From Phallus indusiatus (lineage: Eukaryota > Basidiomycota > Agaricomycetes > Phallales > Phallaceae): a stretch of DNA of 64,000 nucleotides. Of this stretch, positions 14,742 to 28,219 are shown in pieces (the first letter of the stretch is position 1; the number at the start of each line of letters is the position of its first letter). The DNA lies in the NCBI GenBank assembly GCA_027605045.1, contig JAQFWX010000054.1, positions 186,001-250,000 of the forward strand, written 5' to 3'. The notes under the pieces are model-generated. The model had not been told where the DNA came from. It saw only the letters and a program-made list of their open reading frames with translations, and did not search any database. Made by a program: the position numbers and the translations under genes.

Positions 14742-16398
14742 ATGTTATACTTGACGGCAGACAAGTTTCCAGTTCGTAAGTCCTTTCCCTAAACGCAAAA
14801 AACACACATCACACATAATGACCATCTCTTTATCACTTCTCGTCAGTTGTCCCGTTTGGAGTCATTGGGTGAGTTGTGTAAAAGAAATGTGGTTTGTGAA
14901 CTGGGTGGCTTACTGCTCTTCGTCTTTTTATCAATAGCTTTTATCGATATCTGTGGTACCTTATTCGATTCACTGCTTCCGTGGTTTATCGACCCGTCCC
15001 TCTTCCTGAAAAGCCTACGTATATCGCCTCGGAAGATGTAACCATCATCGTCCCAACTATCGATGCTGGTGAAGAATTCAAAGAAGCCGCTCACTCTTGG
15101 CTCGTCGGCAAACCGAAAGAAATTCTCATTATTACTGAAGAAAAAATGAAAGGCCCCTTACAAGATCTAGCAAACGCTGTCGATCCTGAAAAAATCCGCG
15201 TTCTCACTGTCCCATTCGCCAACAAACGTCTCCAAATGTCGCATGGAATTCGTAACACTACCACTGATATCATTGTCTTTGCCGATGATGACGCTATCTG
15301 GCCCCCAACCATGTTACCGTACATGTTGGCCTGCTTTGAGGACCAGAAAGTGGGAGGTGTTGGCACTTCTCAACGTGTTCAGCCATGTGGTGAACGTTTT
15401 ACTGTATGGGAAGTCCTTGCGGCCTTCCGTCTCACCATCCGGAACATCGAAATTTCCTCCTCTACTCATATTGATGGCGGTGTTGCTTGCCTTTCCGGTC
15501 GAACGGCAGCCTATAGAACTGTGATTCTTAAAGATCCCGAGTTTTTATATGGTTTTACTCACGACTATTGGCTGGGAAAATATCACTTGAATTCTGGTGA
15601 TGATAAATTCTTAACGAGGTGGATGGTCAGCCATGGGTGGAGCACTTACATTCAATGTTGCAAGGAAGCGGAGCTGCTCAGCACCATGAAGCCTAATTGG
15701 CGATTCCTAAAGCAAGTTCTTCGATGGACTAGGAACACTTGGCGTTCGGATCTGCGGTCACTATTTATGGAGCGTCAAATTTGGACTTCCCACCCTTACA
15801 CGGCGTACACTATGGTAATTTCATATCGATTTTGATGTTGGGTTGGGGCAGGTCGAGCTGATGATTCACAGGTGGATAAACTGTTCAACCCTCTTACATT
15901 ATTGGCTGGACCGTGCTTGATTATATACCTCTGCTTTAAGAGTGCCAAAGGCTCCGGTACTAATGGGTTTCACTTACCGGCCTGGTAAATAACTTACCAT
16001 AAACTGCCTGCTTGATATGCGATATTTATTGATGGATTTATTTAGGAACATCATTGCCAGTTGGTTTGTCTGGCTCACGGCCACACGTACAGCTAAGTTG
16101 CTTCCACACTTGTGGTATAGGCCGTCAGACATTATCTATGTGCCCGCTTTCATCCTATTTGGGTACTATTTCGCAATAATGAAATTATATGCTTTGTTTA
16201 CGCTTCACGAGGTGAGAGATATAAGCTCACATTCTGTATAACCTGGATCTCAATACTTATATGCAGACTGGGTGGGGTACCCGTGCTGGTATTGGTGATA
16301 TTTCAGCCGCTACAGCAGCAATGGATCAGAGCGAGAAACCACAACAGGATCAGTTCAATTCCCAAGTTGAATATCCGCGCACGCAACCTGTATCTTGA
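14742..16398 (+). CDS. Family 2 glycosyltransferase, polysaccharide synthase (Cps1/hyaluronan-synthase-like)
   Basis: Membrane-bound processive glycosyltransferase. Introns at 14776-14846, 14869-14937, 15815-15871, 15985-16045 and 16212-16266 give 447 residues; exon 2 is only 22 nt. A short hydrophobic N-terminal segment precedes the catalytic GT-A domain, which opens with VTIIVPTIDAG. The nucleotide-sugar metal site is FADDDAIW, the acceptor-side acid is in SGDDKFLTRW, and the processivity motif is QVLRW. Two or three membrane spans follow (LTLLAGPCLIIYLC, DIIYVPAFILFGYYF), with a short hydrophilic tail. The layout matches basidiomycete Cps1-type synthases. The polymer made is unknown; chitin synthase proper is unlikely because the protein is much shorter. 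Confidence 0.85.
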
Positions 16399-16592
16399 TC
16401 ATTTATTATTCTCCTTGAACAAACATGCATTAGTTGCGTCCAAAGCCCTATCCCCGCTGTGCGCTACACCATATTCTACATTACATCAGTACTATTACTA
16501 GATACCCCAAAGGACGATTTATGTACAATTTGAAGTCCATTTTAGAAGCTCGTTTGTTTCTCTTTTTGAAAAGTCCTTTATTAAAACGGATT

Positions 16593-17583
16593 TCACGTTA
16601 CTCGTATAATAACAAGCATCCAGGCGAACGCTAAGCAAACAATCAAAATAGCACCAATGGTAAACCAGGTAGTTCCAAAACTTTTCGAACTGTGTTTCTT
16701 GAGCCGATCTCTCTCGCGTGTCATACTCTCGGCATTCTTCGACAAAGCATCTTCTGCAGAAACAAGAAGACCTTTGTCTTTCTCCAAAACAGCCGAAAAA
16801 TGTTCGGCATTTCGTCGTAATTGAGTTGCCATACGAGCAAGCTCGTCAGATAACTCATCATGTACCTTTAAGGATGACGATAGCACAGGACCTTGTGTGG
16901 ACGACGACGGCAATAAAGCCGTGGGGTCTTGGTTCGAAGACATAGAGCTTGCTGGAGCTGTAGAAGAGTCGATGAGAGGATCAGGAGCCTGCAATTCATC
17001 GGGAATGACTGTTTTGGCACTAGGGAACGACTGTTCTTCCGTTGTAGGGATATCCTCCGCGGGGAGCGGTAGCGATACTAGAGACAAATAATCCACGTCA
17101 TCGCAACGAGGCGGGCTGACTTGCTAGACAACATGTTATGTACATGATAACTTATATGCCATATAACTTACATTAGTTGCTAGTTCGACCACCTCCTCTA
17201 GTCTGCACAGAGTATTCTGGATAGCTTGCAAGTAGGATCTAATGGACAGTCCATTGAGTAACTGAGGATGCGAGGACGCGTGTCGACTAAAACGCACGAT
17301 TCGGGGCTAAGTGACTCCGATATCTCAATGTCAGAAAATAACTTTCTCGCATATTTGAGTCTCTTAAAAAAAGAGATCTGTGAGTTCATTACTGTTCTTT
17401 CGAGACTAGCGAAGCGAGACGTACTTGAGTAACTCCCTGTACAATGGCCCATGCGCCTTCTTTATTTGATAAATTCGAGCCATTCAACAAACCATCATCA
17501 ATCGAGGCTTCAAGCCGTTTAATAATTCTCCTCAAGTTTATTCGATCATGTCGCAGTTGTTCTTGTACAGGCGAAGTCATCAT
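16593..17583 (-). CDS. USE1: USE1-like Qc-SNARE of Golgi-to-ER retrograde transport
   Basis: Tail-anchored SNARE that acts with Sec20, Ufe1 and the Dsl1 tether at the ER. Introns at 17363-17424, 17239-17297 and 17124-17171 give 273 residues. The N-terminal helices (EQLRHDRINLRRIIKRLE; YLQAIQNTLCRLEEVV) fit the USE1 regulatory region. The SNARE helix is HDELSDELARMATQLRRN through KDKGLLVSAEDALSKN. A single membrane anchor (TTWFTIGAILIVCLAFAWML) ends a few residues before the stop, as in USE1. Two adjacent ATGs at 17583 and 17580 could start the protein. Its 3' end converges with the glycosyltransferase gene. Confidence 0.82.
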
Positions 17584-17823
17584 AAGCTCCCTACGTACCT
17601 ATAAGCTAGGTGCGTACCAAGCCGCTTTTCCGAACTGTGTGACGGATTTGTGAGCTGTTAACCGAGGCGCGGCACTTGCAATTTGTGATCTGAGAGAAAA
17701 AATAGGCCTGATACACCTCGGCGAGGATACTATAATCCTACTAGTGTAGAGCGACGAAAACTTAAAGTGCGTTTAAAATGCTCTGTTTTGTTTTTCAAGC
17801 ATTTGCATCAGCTCTAGTTTAGT
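17584..17823. promoter_or_regulatory. Divergent promoter USE1 / ADE6
   Basis: 240 bp between divergent start codons. No TATA box or recognisable operator seen. The purine gene lies to the right. Confidence 0.4.
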
Positions 17824-20800
17824 ATGTTTCAGGTCTCACTGGGTGCCTCGCATTTCACTCCTCCGAAACGTGCTTTTTTACTAAAGCAGATCCGGACACA
17901 TGTTGGCTATATCGATAGCGTCGATGGAATCTATATTCACCTAATCAAATATAGGGAGGGTGTGGAAATACCTTCCTCTAATTTTGACTCTGGCTCCGTC
18001 TCTGGATCTTCTTCTGTCTCTACCTTGCATGCCAAGTTGACTTTCTTACTTAGCTATGGCGACAACTTCTCATCTCCTCAAGTCAGGGCCCAAGTGAACA
18101 ACTGCAATGCTTCCTTAGAGAAAGGCAAAGTACTGTACGTTCTTCCTAGACCCAGAACCGTTTCGCCATGGTCGAGCAAAGCCACCGACATCGCAAATAT
18201 ATGCAATCTCGGACATCTTGTTGAAAGAATAGAACGTGGAATTGCGTTCATATTTTCGACTGAGAAAGACAAGGATGTGACCTTGGATGATCTACAGTCG
18301 TTTCAGCATCTGTTATACGACCGAATGACTCAAGTAATAGACACTGATCCACTGGACGAAGCAAAAATTCTGAAGAACTATTTCTCTCCGGGTTCTCCTT
18401 CTCCATTGACATATATCGATATCATGGACGAATCACAGTCAACTCAAGAGTCCTTAAAGGCTCGTTCAAAGTTCTTGTCCGTCAACAAAACGTTGGGCCT
18501 TGGTATGACTGAAGATGAAATTGATTATCTTCTCAAAGCATACCTCGGTGGTCCTCAGGCTTTGCGTCGAAATCCAACGGACGCTGAAATATTCATGTTT
18601 GCCCAGGTCAATTCAGAACATTGTAGGCATAAAATCTTCAATGCTACATGGACTATCGACAGTGCACTGAAACCCCAGTCGTTGTTTCAAATGATCAGAA
18701 ACACTGAAAAGTCTATTCAAAGTCGCTATACCATCTCGGCCTATTCTGATAATGCTGCGGTTTTCGAGGGATACACAGCCCCACGGTTCCAGCTTAGTCC
18801 CGGACAAAACAACATTTATGGCGTAACTCGGGAGTCTATGCCAATCCTTGCCAAAGTAGAGACCCACAATCATCCTACGGCTGTTTCACCTTATCCTGGC
18901 GCGGCGACTGGATCAGGAGGGGAAATTCGAGACGAAGGTGCTGTCGGTCGTGGTTCACATCCCAAAGCCGGTTTGGTGGGATTCTCTGTTTCGAATTTGC
19001 TTATTCCAGGTTTCGAACAGCCATGGGAAACTGATTACGGAAAGCCAACTCATATCTCTAGCGCTCTAGATATTATGCTGGAGGCCCTGTAGGAGCCGCG
19101 AATTTCAACAATGAGTTTGGAAGACCTGCCCTGACGGGTTATTGGCGGACGTTTTGTGAACAAGTCCCAACCGGACAGGATGGACTGGACGAGATACGAG
19201 GATACCATAAACCTATCATGATCGCAGGTGGCCTCGGGACGGTTCGTCCAAAATATTCTAAAAAGTCTTCTAACGCTGTAGAAGTCGGCGCTTTCGTTAT
19301 TGTACTTGGTGGCCCCGGTCTTTTAATCGGTTTAGGAGGAGGCGCAGCATCCTCTCAAGCAGGAGGGACTAGCTCAGCTGATCTAGATTTTGCCTCAGTA
19401 CAAAGGGAGAATGCAGAAATTCAGCGAAGGTGTCAACAAGTCATAGATGCTTGTCTGGAAGCTGAAGAAACGGTCGGTGTCAACAACCCTATCCAATCCA
19501 TCCATGATGTTGGAGCCGGTGGATTGTCCAATGCACTTCCTGAATTAGTTCACGATGCAGAACTCGGAGCCACTTTCGAAATCAGAGATGTTCTGGTTGC
19601 TGATAGCTCTATGTCGCCGATGGAAATCTGGTGTAATGAATCACAAGAGCGCTATGTCTTAGCTGTGTCTCCCCAACCTGGAGCGTTAGAAATCTTTGAG
19701 AGTATAGCAAAGCGAGAGCGTTGTCCTTACTCTGTCGTCGGCCACACTACCTCTAATAAAGAGCTCATCGTAACAGACAGACTTTTCAAACAAGATGTCA
19801 TTCGGCTGCCCATGGAAACGTTGTTTGGGAAACCTCCCAAAATGCACAGGCACGATCATACATTGCACATTTCCCTCCCACCTTTACAGCTACCACATCC
19901 TATTTCAATGTCAAAGAGCCTTGATGATATCGTAGATCGTATACTTAGACTGCCATCTGTTGGGTCTAAGTCCTATTTAATAACAATCGGCGACAGATCT
20001 ATCACTGGGCTTGTCTCTAGAGATCAAATGGTAGGACCATGGCAAGTTCCCGTAGCAAACGTCGCTGTCACTCAGACCACGTATGGGTTTGATTGCCGTA
20101 CGGGAGAGGCTATGGCGATGGGTGAGCGTACTCCTCTTGCGCTTTTGAGCGGTAGAGCATCAGCAAGAATGGCCGTAGCTGAATCATTGACCAACCTTGC
20201 GTCTGCTTATGTCGAGGATATCTCTAGAGTGAAACTCAGTGCAAATTGGATGTGCGCGGCTTCCCGACCTGGAGAAGGTGCCAGACTTTACGAATCCGTG
20301 GAGTCAATAGGACTGGATTTATGCCCAGCTCTTGGCATTGGCATACCTGTCGGAAAGGATTCCATGTCGATGTCTATGCGTTGGAAAGATGGTGATATCC
20401 AGAAAGAAGTAACCGCACCTCTTTCACTGATAGTGACGGCTTTTGCGCCAGTAGTTGACACTCGATTAACTTGGACGCCTCAGCTAAGGACGGACCTTCC
20501 AGATACCTTGTTGTTATTTTTTGATCTAGCAGAAGGCAATAATCGGCTAGGAGGCTCTGCCTTAGCCCAGGTCTATAAACAACTTGGCAACGTCCCTCCA
20601 AACGTTGAAAACGCGGCATACCTTAAGTCGTTCTTCAACGCATGCAATAGAATTAAAGGGGATCATCCAGATATCGTTTTGGCGTATCACGACCGTTCGG
20701 ATGGCGGCCTTTTTGTTACTTTGGCTGAAATGTGCATGGCGGGAAGAGCCGGTATTCAGGTCGATCTTGATAATTTACTGTCCGCAAATGCAACTGCAGT

Positions 20801-21956
20801 TCTTTTCGCGGAAGAGCTAGGGGCCATCATGCAGATCCGGTCTACCCATCTAGACATTGTCAAGACATATTTCGCAAATATGGGGTTTCCATCTCGATAC
20901 ATATATCAAATTGGAAAGGTCATCCCTAATAGACAGACCGCGTCTCTCGTCATTTCTGCAAAGGGGACCGTAATTTTCGCTCAAAGCCGTGTGGATTTAC
21001 AGCGCAAATGGGCAGAAACTTCATACCAAATGCAACGATTACGGGATGATCCTACGTCTGCTGACGAGGAATATAGCACTATCAGTGATGATCATGGAGG
21101 CCTCTTTTACAAACTGAATTTTCAAGTGGAACCTTCGTTGACACAGCATTTGATAAACCGACCCAAAGTTGCCATTTTGAGGGAACAGGGTGTTAATGGC
21201 CATATTGAAATGGCGTGGTCTTTCACGGCTGCGGGTTTCGATGCTGTTGACGTGCATATGTCTGATATTATTGGCGGGTCTGTATCTTTGTCAGACTTTC
21301 GAGGCTTAGCTGCATGTGGTGGTTTCTCTTATGGCGATGTACTAGGAGCAGGCAATGGCTGGTCCAATTCAGTGCGATGGAACGATAGAGCGCAGGACGA
21401 ATTCAAGTCTTTCTTTGATCGTCCAGATACATGGGGTTTAGCGGTGTGCAATGGATGTCAATTTTTCAGCCGTCTTCGCTCTACACTATCAGGAATTGAG
21501 AGTTGGCCATATTTCAAAGCCAATCAAAGCGGTCGATTCGAAAGTCGAGTTTCAATGGTAGAGATAGTTGATAATGAAGTAACTCGCAAATCTGTTTTTT
21601 TAAGGGATATGGCGGGATCACAAATACCGGTAGCCGTGGCGCACGGAGAAGGACGCGCCACTTTCAACAGTGAAAATGATTTTGAAGAGGCCGAACGGCG
21701 AGGGCTTGTGGCCGTTCGATACGTCGACGCGCATGGATCGGTAGCAACGCAATATCCCGCAAATCCGAATGGTAGTCCATCAGGCATCACCGGCGTACAG
21801 ACACATAATGGCAGATTTCTTGCTCTTATGCCACATCCGGAACGGGTGGTTCAACTAGCGAACAACAGCTGGTATCCACCTGGAAAAATCGAAGAGTGGA
21901 AGGGCGTCGGTCCATGGTTTCGTATATTTCAAAACGCAAGAATATGGTGTGGATGA
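17824..21956 (+). CDS. ADE6: Phosphoribosylformylglycinamidine synthase, intronless, one -1 break
   Basis: Fourth step of purine synthesis: FGAR, glutamine and ATP to FGAM, in the cytosol. It is the only clearly intronless large gene here, about 1,380 residues over two frames. The first frame ends at 19092 just after HISSALDIMLE; homology resumes in the next frame with GPVGAANFNNEFGRP. The missing base lies in GGCCC at 19083-19087. The PurL core has AQVNSEHCRHK, THNHPTAVSPYPGAATG and GHEIR-like GGEIRDEG. The C-terminal glutaminase has its nucleophile in AVCNGCQ and its His/Glu pair in PHPER. Length and C-terminus match eukaryotic enzymes, so the break is probably a sequence error, since such an organism would otherwise need purines. 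Confidence 0.95.
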
Positions 21957-22028
21957 TAAGTAAAGTCTCCCATTAAAAAGATACATAGATAGTGTAACAT
22001 GACTAAAAATGTAAGAATAAAGTAAACC

Positions 22029-23542
22029 TTAATCGCTTTCTGGGTCCCATCGAGTAAGTTTTGTAATTGGTTCAAAGTAATATTGTTTGGACTGCTTGGT
22101 CACTGTTCGCTTCGGCGGCATGAGTCCTTTCAATAGACTAGCCCGACTCTGGTCCCTGTCGTTCTCAGGAATGTAAAACCATTCATCTTCCAAAGGAGAA
22201 TCTGTGGCATCCTGAAATCATATGAGTGAAAATGGAAGAAGTGAGAGACTACACCACGAACCAGACCCTCTCTTTTCACTGTGCCAAACATTTTCACATC
22301 ATGGAGGATTTTTCTGATAATGTCCAACCATTCTGTTTCGGGATGTTCTTCTTTTAACTGTGGTTGGGATCTCAGGACGGCTCGAAGTAGCTCAGAAGGA
22401 ATCATAGCAGACGCGCGTGAAAGGGCCAGTGTTTCAACAAGGAAACCTGTCATGGCCAGACCTTCAAGGCTACCTTTTAACGTTTCTTCTGGAGTGAATA
22501 GCTCACTCTGCAAATTCTCCTTATCCGAGGTTGTGATTTGTTTCTGTGTAGCCTTAACTTTAGTTTTTCTTCTTATCAAGGTAGCGTGCTTCCTCGACCC
22601 TCGGCGGTGTTTCGTAACGAGCTTTTCTCCTGACTTTGGCGAACCGTTCGTTAGGATGCTCAACTTATGTTGAGAGTTTCGGAATGAGCTGGAACGAGAT
22701 GCGAGGGGAGAAGACAGGTCCTTCCGACGCTCTTTCCTAAGGGTCGGTTCATGTCTAAGCGTGTTCAAAGGTTTATTTTTGTGAGAAGCGTTCATGCGTG
22801 TCCTGCGGCTCTTTGAAAATTGGCTAGAAGTAGCTTCGCGAGGATCATCGAAAGGTGGAGATTGAGAAGTTAATGATAAATCGTCATGGAAAAACGATTC
22901 CTTTCCGGATGCGGAATTTAAAGAGGATGACATTAAAGAGCTCAAGGGAGATAACTCCATATCCTTCGCTAAGGATAAAAAGTTCGGAGCAGGTAAAGGG
23001 GAAGCAGAATTGATGTCATAATCCTCTCCTTTGGATCTAGGAGTCGAAAGGCCGGGGGAAGTACGAATAGGCCTTGACTCAGCCTTTGATGAGAATGTCT
23101 CGTTGAGCTTTCGGGAAGCCACTGAATCGAAGACACTGAAGGGGGAAGACGTAGCAATTGTAGAAGATCTGGGTGGTGTTGAAAAAAATTCCATATGTGT
23201 TGTAGCGGGAGAAGACAGTAAATATAGTGTTGGTGAGGAGGGCGCACAGGGGTCAGCGTTGCATGTAAATACTGATCTTTCTTCTTTACTCGGAGATATC
23301 ATAGGATTCGGTGCGACTTCCGATACAACTTTTGGTGCATGCCCGTTGTTGTCTAGGTTTTGTTGATCATAAGGGACAGGATACTCTGCAAGCGTTTTGG
23401 AATCGCTCAGAGAGTCCAGATAATGATGTTTCTCTGCATCATTCCAGTGGATACTTTGACTGGAACAAATTGTTGCGAGAAGTTTCAGACCCGAGAAGAG
23501 ATCCTGCTCACGCGTCAAACCTTCTTCTGCGTTGTGGTACAT
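22029..23542 (-). CDS. Conserved fungal protein of unknown function
   Basis: I do not recognise the family. Two exons (intron 22212-22261) give 487 residues from the ATG at 23542. The N-terminal 350 residues are serine/proline-rich and disordered, with basic patches such as KHRRGSRKH. The C-terminal 130 residues look folded: helical GFLVETLALSRASA, then SELLRAVLRSQPQL, then EWLDIIRKILHDVKMFGTVKREGLD, then DEWFYIPENDRDQ. Helix lengths and the small-residue turn resemble a winged-helix unit, but this is only an impression. The frame continues upstream to about 23719 without an ATG, so a further 5' exon is possible. It converges on ADE6 with 72 bp between stops. Confidence 0.65.
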
Positions 23543-23964
23543 CACCGACTTGTCTAATTCTGTTTGAGCAAGCGTTGGCGAGAAGGTGAGACGAAATACC
23601 TGCAAGCGCACGCGCACTGGGGAGACTGTTGAAACTGGGACAATATAATATTTTGAGAAAATACTAGTAAATGTCTTGGAGGAACTAGCACTTGTAGCTC
23701 CGCGAAGGCTTGAGCACAACGTGGAAAGGTACGAAATTTGGAGATATAACGCGTCGACGTGACGGCTTGCTAGTCGATCGCGAACCTAGCTTACTCAAGC
23801 AGTTTTACGTAATTACATGCTATTGGAAGATGGCGTTCATTCTGCACTGCTCATGCGCGCAATACTAGCCTAAGAGAAACGTCTAAATGAAACTCTGATT
23901 GATGCAAACGCGAATTTATGGTGGAGGGTCTAAACAATGATGAACAATAATTCCGCATTAGACA
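23543..23964. other. Intergenic region upstream of the unknown gene and downstream of COG2
   Basis: About 420 bp. It may include a last small COG2 exon: a GCAAGT donor at 23974 pairs with an acceptor near 23926 and would replace the tail GKFC by DPPP. No other feature seen. Confidence 0.4.
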
Positions 23965-26900
23965 TCAACAAAACTTGCCTACGGCCGACGCCATGGCTTT
24001 CAGCTCTTGAAACTGTGAACTTTGGCTGATATCAACACCTAAATCTCGTGCACCGTCACCCAACGCGGCCACATCCAACACCATTTGAGCACGAACGCGC
24101 TCTTCTTCTTTTCCATCGATGTCCGAAGAATTCGACGTCGAGCTGCCAAACAAAGGGAAAGCTGATTTTTTTCCTTTTTTCAAACGTCGTAGCGATTCCT
24201 CGGTCTTCTTAGTGAAAGCCAAATGAGAAGCATAACTAGAAAACCATGAGTTAATTTTATAAAGTTTTAGCGAAACATAACTCACCGGGTGCAGACAGCG
24301 TCGAAGATCTCAACAATCCATTGGCTTCCTAAATCATGTTTCACGGTATCGGATAAGGTTATAAAGAAAGACTTCGCAGGCCTAAGAACATCGGCGACGA
24401 ACGGACTAGGTGCTACTGGCATCCGCCTGCTCGGAAGAGCTCTACATTGCGAAGGAACAGAGCGAACAGCACCCAGGTTCTCGCAACATCTGCGAACCAG
24501 AATCGAAACGATATGCGACCCTAATTTCGGAACAAAGTCCAGAGGGCGAGCCAGGGTTTGCTTGAGAACAGCTTGAATTTAGAATTAGAATGGCAAGGAG
24601 TCGTTCTGAGAGAGCTTTTACCTAAGGGAGATTTCAACCTTCCTTCGCTTTCAGGCAGAATAACGGATATATGCATGCTCCAGAACTCCATGACTTTTCG
24701 CTCGAACGTCTTTATATCCGATATCAGCAATCCACACTGATATAACGCAGTATCCTCCATCGCCAGTTTCTCGTTAGACACATCGGATAGGGTACCGAGT
24801 TCCTCCGCTGTCGGGTTACTCTGAATGTTTGTCTTTGTAGACTTTAGTTACGCCAAGTTAAATAGTTATGAGACTAACATTTTCGGTGCCAGTGGCGTGA
24901 CCGTCGAAAGACTCTAGCCATAGACAATAACGATTTAGTATCTAATTTGCATATTAGAATTTCCCGTATTCAATCTGAAAGAAGACTTAGCAAACCTGAA
25001 GTGTAAGTTTCCAGAATCTATGACCAATCTCCGGGATATAAACACCTTCTGACCAACAAGAGCACATGGCTGTATAGCAGGCTTGCGTTTGAGGTATCAA
25101 GAAATCATGAGTACCTGCAAACAATGGTTAATGAAAACGAACAGAGGATAGACGGACAAATGGATATACCATCTTCAATAACATTTTTTCTCGGCAGGGA
25201 TAAGGTAAGTGCACTCTCCAAGTTAGCTACTATTTCCTTCCAGCGTAACTGAAAATAAGCAGATAGCTGCCAACGCCTTTGGAAAGTTACATAAACGGGG
25301 TGGTTACGCGTTTGTGATACAGCATGGAGCGAGGGAGCTAGCGCTTCCAATGCGGCAATAAAGTTTTGCGTAGTTGTATAATTCTGTCGGATATGTTCAA
25401 AATGCGCGTTCAATAATACGCTTTCGAAAGTCTTACCTCGTGAAAGTCGTCAGGTCTTCCTACAGCGAAAATAGTTGTCCCAAGCCCTTCCATGATGGCA
25501 CGGCCAATGCCCGCCCATATCACGTTAGACATTATTTCGAATCCGGGAGTATTACTTGAAGAATCCGAGTTTTCAACCGTGGTTGTAGATTGTCGGTACC
25601 TTTCTGAAACGGTCTCAGCCAATTCCATGATCGATTTTATATCCCTTTCCGTAAACCGAAGGATCTTATTATAAATACCAGCTAGTGCATTATTCTGATC
25701 ATCGAGAAGCGATAACGGAAAGTCGGATGATAGAAAGTTTCCTTCAGCTTTCCGAGGCCAGGGTGTGAGGGGAAAGCTGTATAAGGTGTCTTTGGAGTCA
25801 TCGGCCCAAACGAAGTACCACGGGTTATAAATGGTGTTCGGGGTGCAAGGGGTGAATGCGGGACAACTAGGGCTCCGGGAAAAATTGTCTACGATGGTTG
25901 CTAAGAGAGTCATAAGGCTAGCTTTGGAAACATACCTGTCGAATAAACGGCGTTATTAGTTCCCTGCGAATCACTTCTTCGGCCTCTCTCCAGTTACCGA
26001 TCGAGTCGTAAATACTTAGACATTCTTTAATATCGGATTTCCAGCGACCACGATCAAAATCAGAGGAAGTCGCTGAGTCAACTGAGCTGTGAGCGAGAAG
26101 AAGGACCGAGAAGAGGTGATTGAGATCAGAGGATAGTGTATTTTTTACTCTATCAATGCGCTATGAAAAGTCAAACACGAGAGTTGTGAGCAATTTTAAG
26201 CAGGCTTACCCATTGAACTTCGCTGAGAAAAGCAAACTTGTCTTGTTTTGCTTTATCCACAAGGTAAAGTAATTGATTGAATTCGGCAGCAATTCGTGAT
26301 ACATGCTTTACACGATTAGTTCGAAGCCTGGATATTCGATGTCTTAAATTGAACAAAAACTCGGTCGCAAGATACGGTATCACCTTGTCTCTAGCGAATT
26401 CTGGTCAGAACCCGTAACAATACGTGCAGGCATGCCACCAAACGTTGCCTCAGACGAGTCTTCTTTGGTTATCAGAAGCAATGATTCCAGTCGTGTAAGC
26501 GTTTCGGACAATTTTAATAAGACATGTAATCGAGCCTATGAACATGAGTAACCAAAAGTGCTAGGTAATAGAAGTTTTACTTTTTCTTCTCTTAAGGCAG
26601 TACGCTCATTTAGCTTGTTTTGAATCGTTTCCTCTACCTGCCTGAGTTCGTCAATAGAAAGCTAGCTTCATTTGTTAATGATAGTAATGCAGGTCAAGAC
26701 AGTTACTTGCCTGAGTGTCTTGTCTAAGGCTTTCCAATGGATGTTTTAGCTTCTCTACCCTGGGTCCTTCCCCTCTTAAATCGGTACTGAGACTTATAAA
26801 AGCAGCATAGTCGTCGTTGATTAACTTGACTAGCTCTTCCTTCAGAACGCCGTGATAGTCCCGCAGTTCAGCCCGGAAGTCCGATAAAGACGTATGCGAG

Positions 26901-27073
26901 CGTGAAATCAAGAAGCTCTCTACGGAGAACGTCTCGGCAGAGAGGAATGGGTTGGAATGAGATAACGGCTGGAGAGCTGCCAAGTCCAACGAGGTCGCAG
27001 GTTCTTCTAAACGGACACCAGCTTTATCTGCTATCAAGGTGGAAATCCTATCACTAGTTCCCGTATTCTCCAT
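23965..27073 (-). CDS. COG2: Conserved oligomeric Golgi complex subunit 2, one -1 break
   Basis: Lobe A subunit of the COG tether for retrograde vesicles at the Golgi. The N-terminal block VESFLISRSHTSLSDF and LINDDYAAFISLSTDLRGEG is diagnostic. Twelve exons are placed, with introns 26662-26710 (GC donor GCAAGT), 26536-26580, 26401-26438, 26161-26209, 25889-25935, 25384-25436, 25115-25169, 24912-24995, 24842-24878, 24572-24621 and 24236-24285. The C-terminal domain has IWAGIGRAIMEGLGTTIFAVGRPDDF. Between PKTPYTAF and LLDDQNN the frame moves by -1, most simply at the four-base run 25769-25772. Summed exon length is 1 nt short of a multiple of three, in agreement. The short introns at 26.4 and 24.85 kb are the least certain. 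About 850 residues. Confidence 0.88.
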
Positions 27074-27353
27074 AACAGTCAAACGTCATATGACGATAGG
27101 GAGAAAGCTGAGGATAATTGAGGATTGCAGCATCAATTGCCAGGTAAAACTAACGCTGGTCACACATTCGCAACAGCCTGCCAGTGGTCTACTCAGCAAC
27201 TGACTCAAATTGTTTCTTACAACGGAGAACGCAAAAATAGAGAGATAAGTGGGTGAAAATGTATCACATACATTAGTTTTGAAATATACACGAGAATCAA
27301 TATGAGTCTACAAAAATTCACGATGTTTTTGAGCAACTAAGGTACAAAGGGGC

Positions 27354-27957
27354 CTATCGTCGAATTCCACGGCTAACAGGAGGGGCACCACGTCCGCGAC
27401 GAGCTATGAAAGAAGTTAGATGATTAATGGCGGTGAGAATATCTGGAAGGTTATACCATTCGCTGCATAACGACTTTAGGAAGCGCATTTGACTCAGATA
27501 TAAAGAAAGCTTACCGCGCATAATTGTGGCACGTCCACGAGCAGTACCTATACCTCTACCTTTCATGGCGTTCGGTCCCACACGTTTGAACCTAGATTTA
27601 TAGGCGTTAGAGAAAAAGTGTTTACATGTCATATCCCCAAACTCTGAAAGGACTGACATAGGTGCATTCTGTAGCATATCCGGAACAATGAAGAAGCGAA
27701 TCATGCTGCCACGTATATAAACCTGATCTAGTTGTGAAATACGACCATCTCGCCCGGTAACGGTGATATCTCTCATTGAGATGTTTAGCGAGTCTTCCGC
27801 TGTCGAAATCAATCACTTAGGAGGAAGCAATCCACAAAAAAATATACCTACCTTCAGCAAGCTTCCCTCTGTAGAGTTGCCCTGTTTTTAGTTCTACCGT
27901 AATAACATGCCCCAACGATTCATGTAGAAGTTTTACAGGAACACCGAGACTGCTCAT
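27354..27957 (-). CDS. SMD3: Small nuclear ribonucleoprotein Sm D3
   Basis: Core Sm-ring protein of spliceosomal snRNPs. Introns at 27800-27851, 27592-27657 and 27404-27514 (111 nt, long for this window) give 124 residues in frame. The Sm1 motif is [18 protein letters not shown] through [10 protein letters not shown]; Sm2 contains [16 protein letters not shown]. The tail has repeated RG dipeptides ([18 protein letters not shown]), targets of arginine dimethylation in Sm D proteins. Length and layout are normal for the family. Confidence 0.96.
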
Positions 27958-28219
27958 GCTGAACGCAGTTTGAGTAAAGCAATGTGTACAAGTTGTCACG
28001 GACGTCACGGGACGCGACTATGCCTAGGCTCTATCTGACATGACACTGTTCCAGGGGTGTTTGACTCAATTTATGCTTTGTAGGCTGTGTGCCAATTACT
28101 TGATAGTGCAAAGGTCCAATGAATTTAAGTATTTACAAATTATTATGTGAATAAATACGAGGCTATAAAATATTAGGCTTTATTGATACATATAATGCAG
28201 CGGAATTGCTATGCAATAG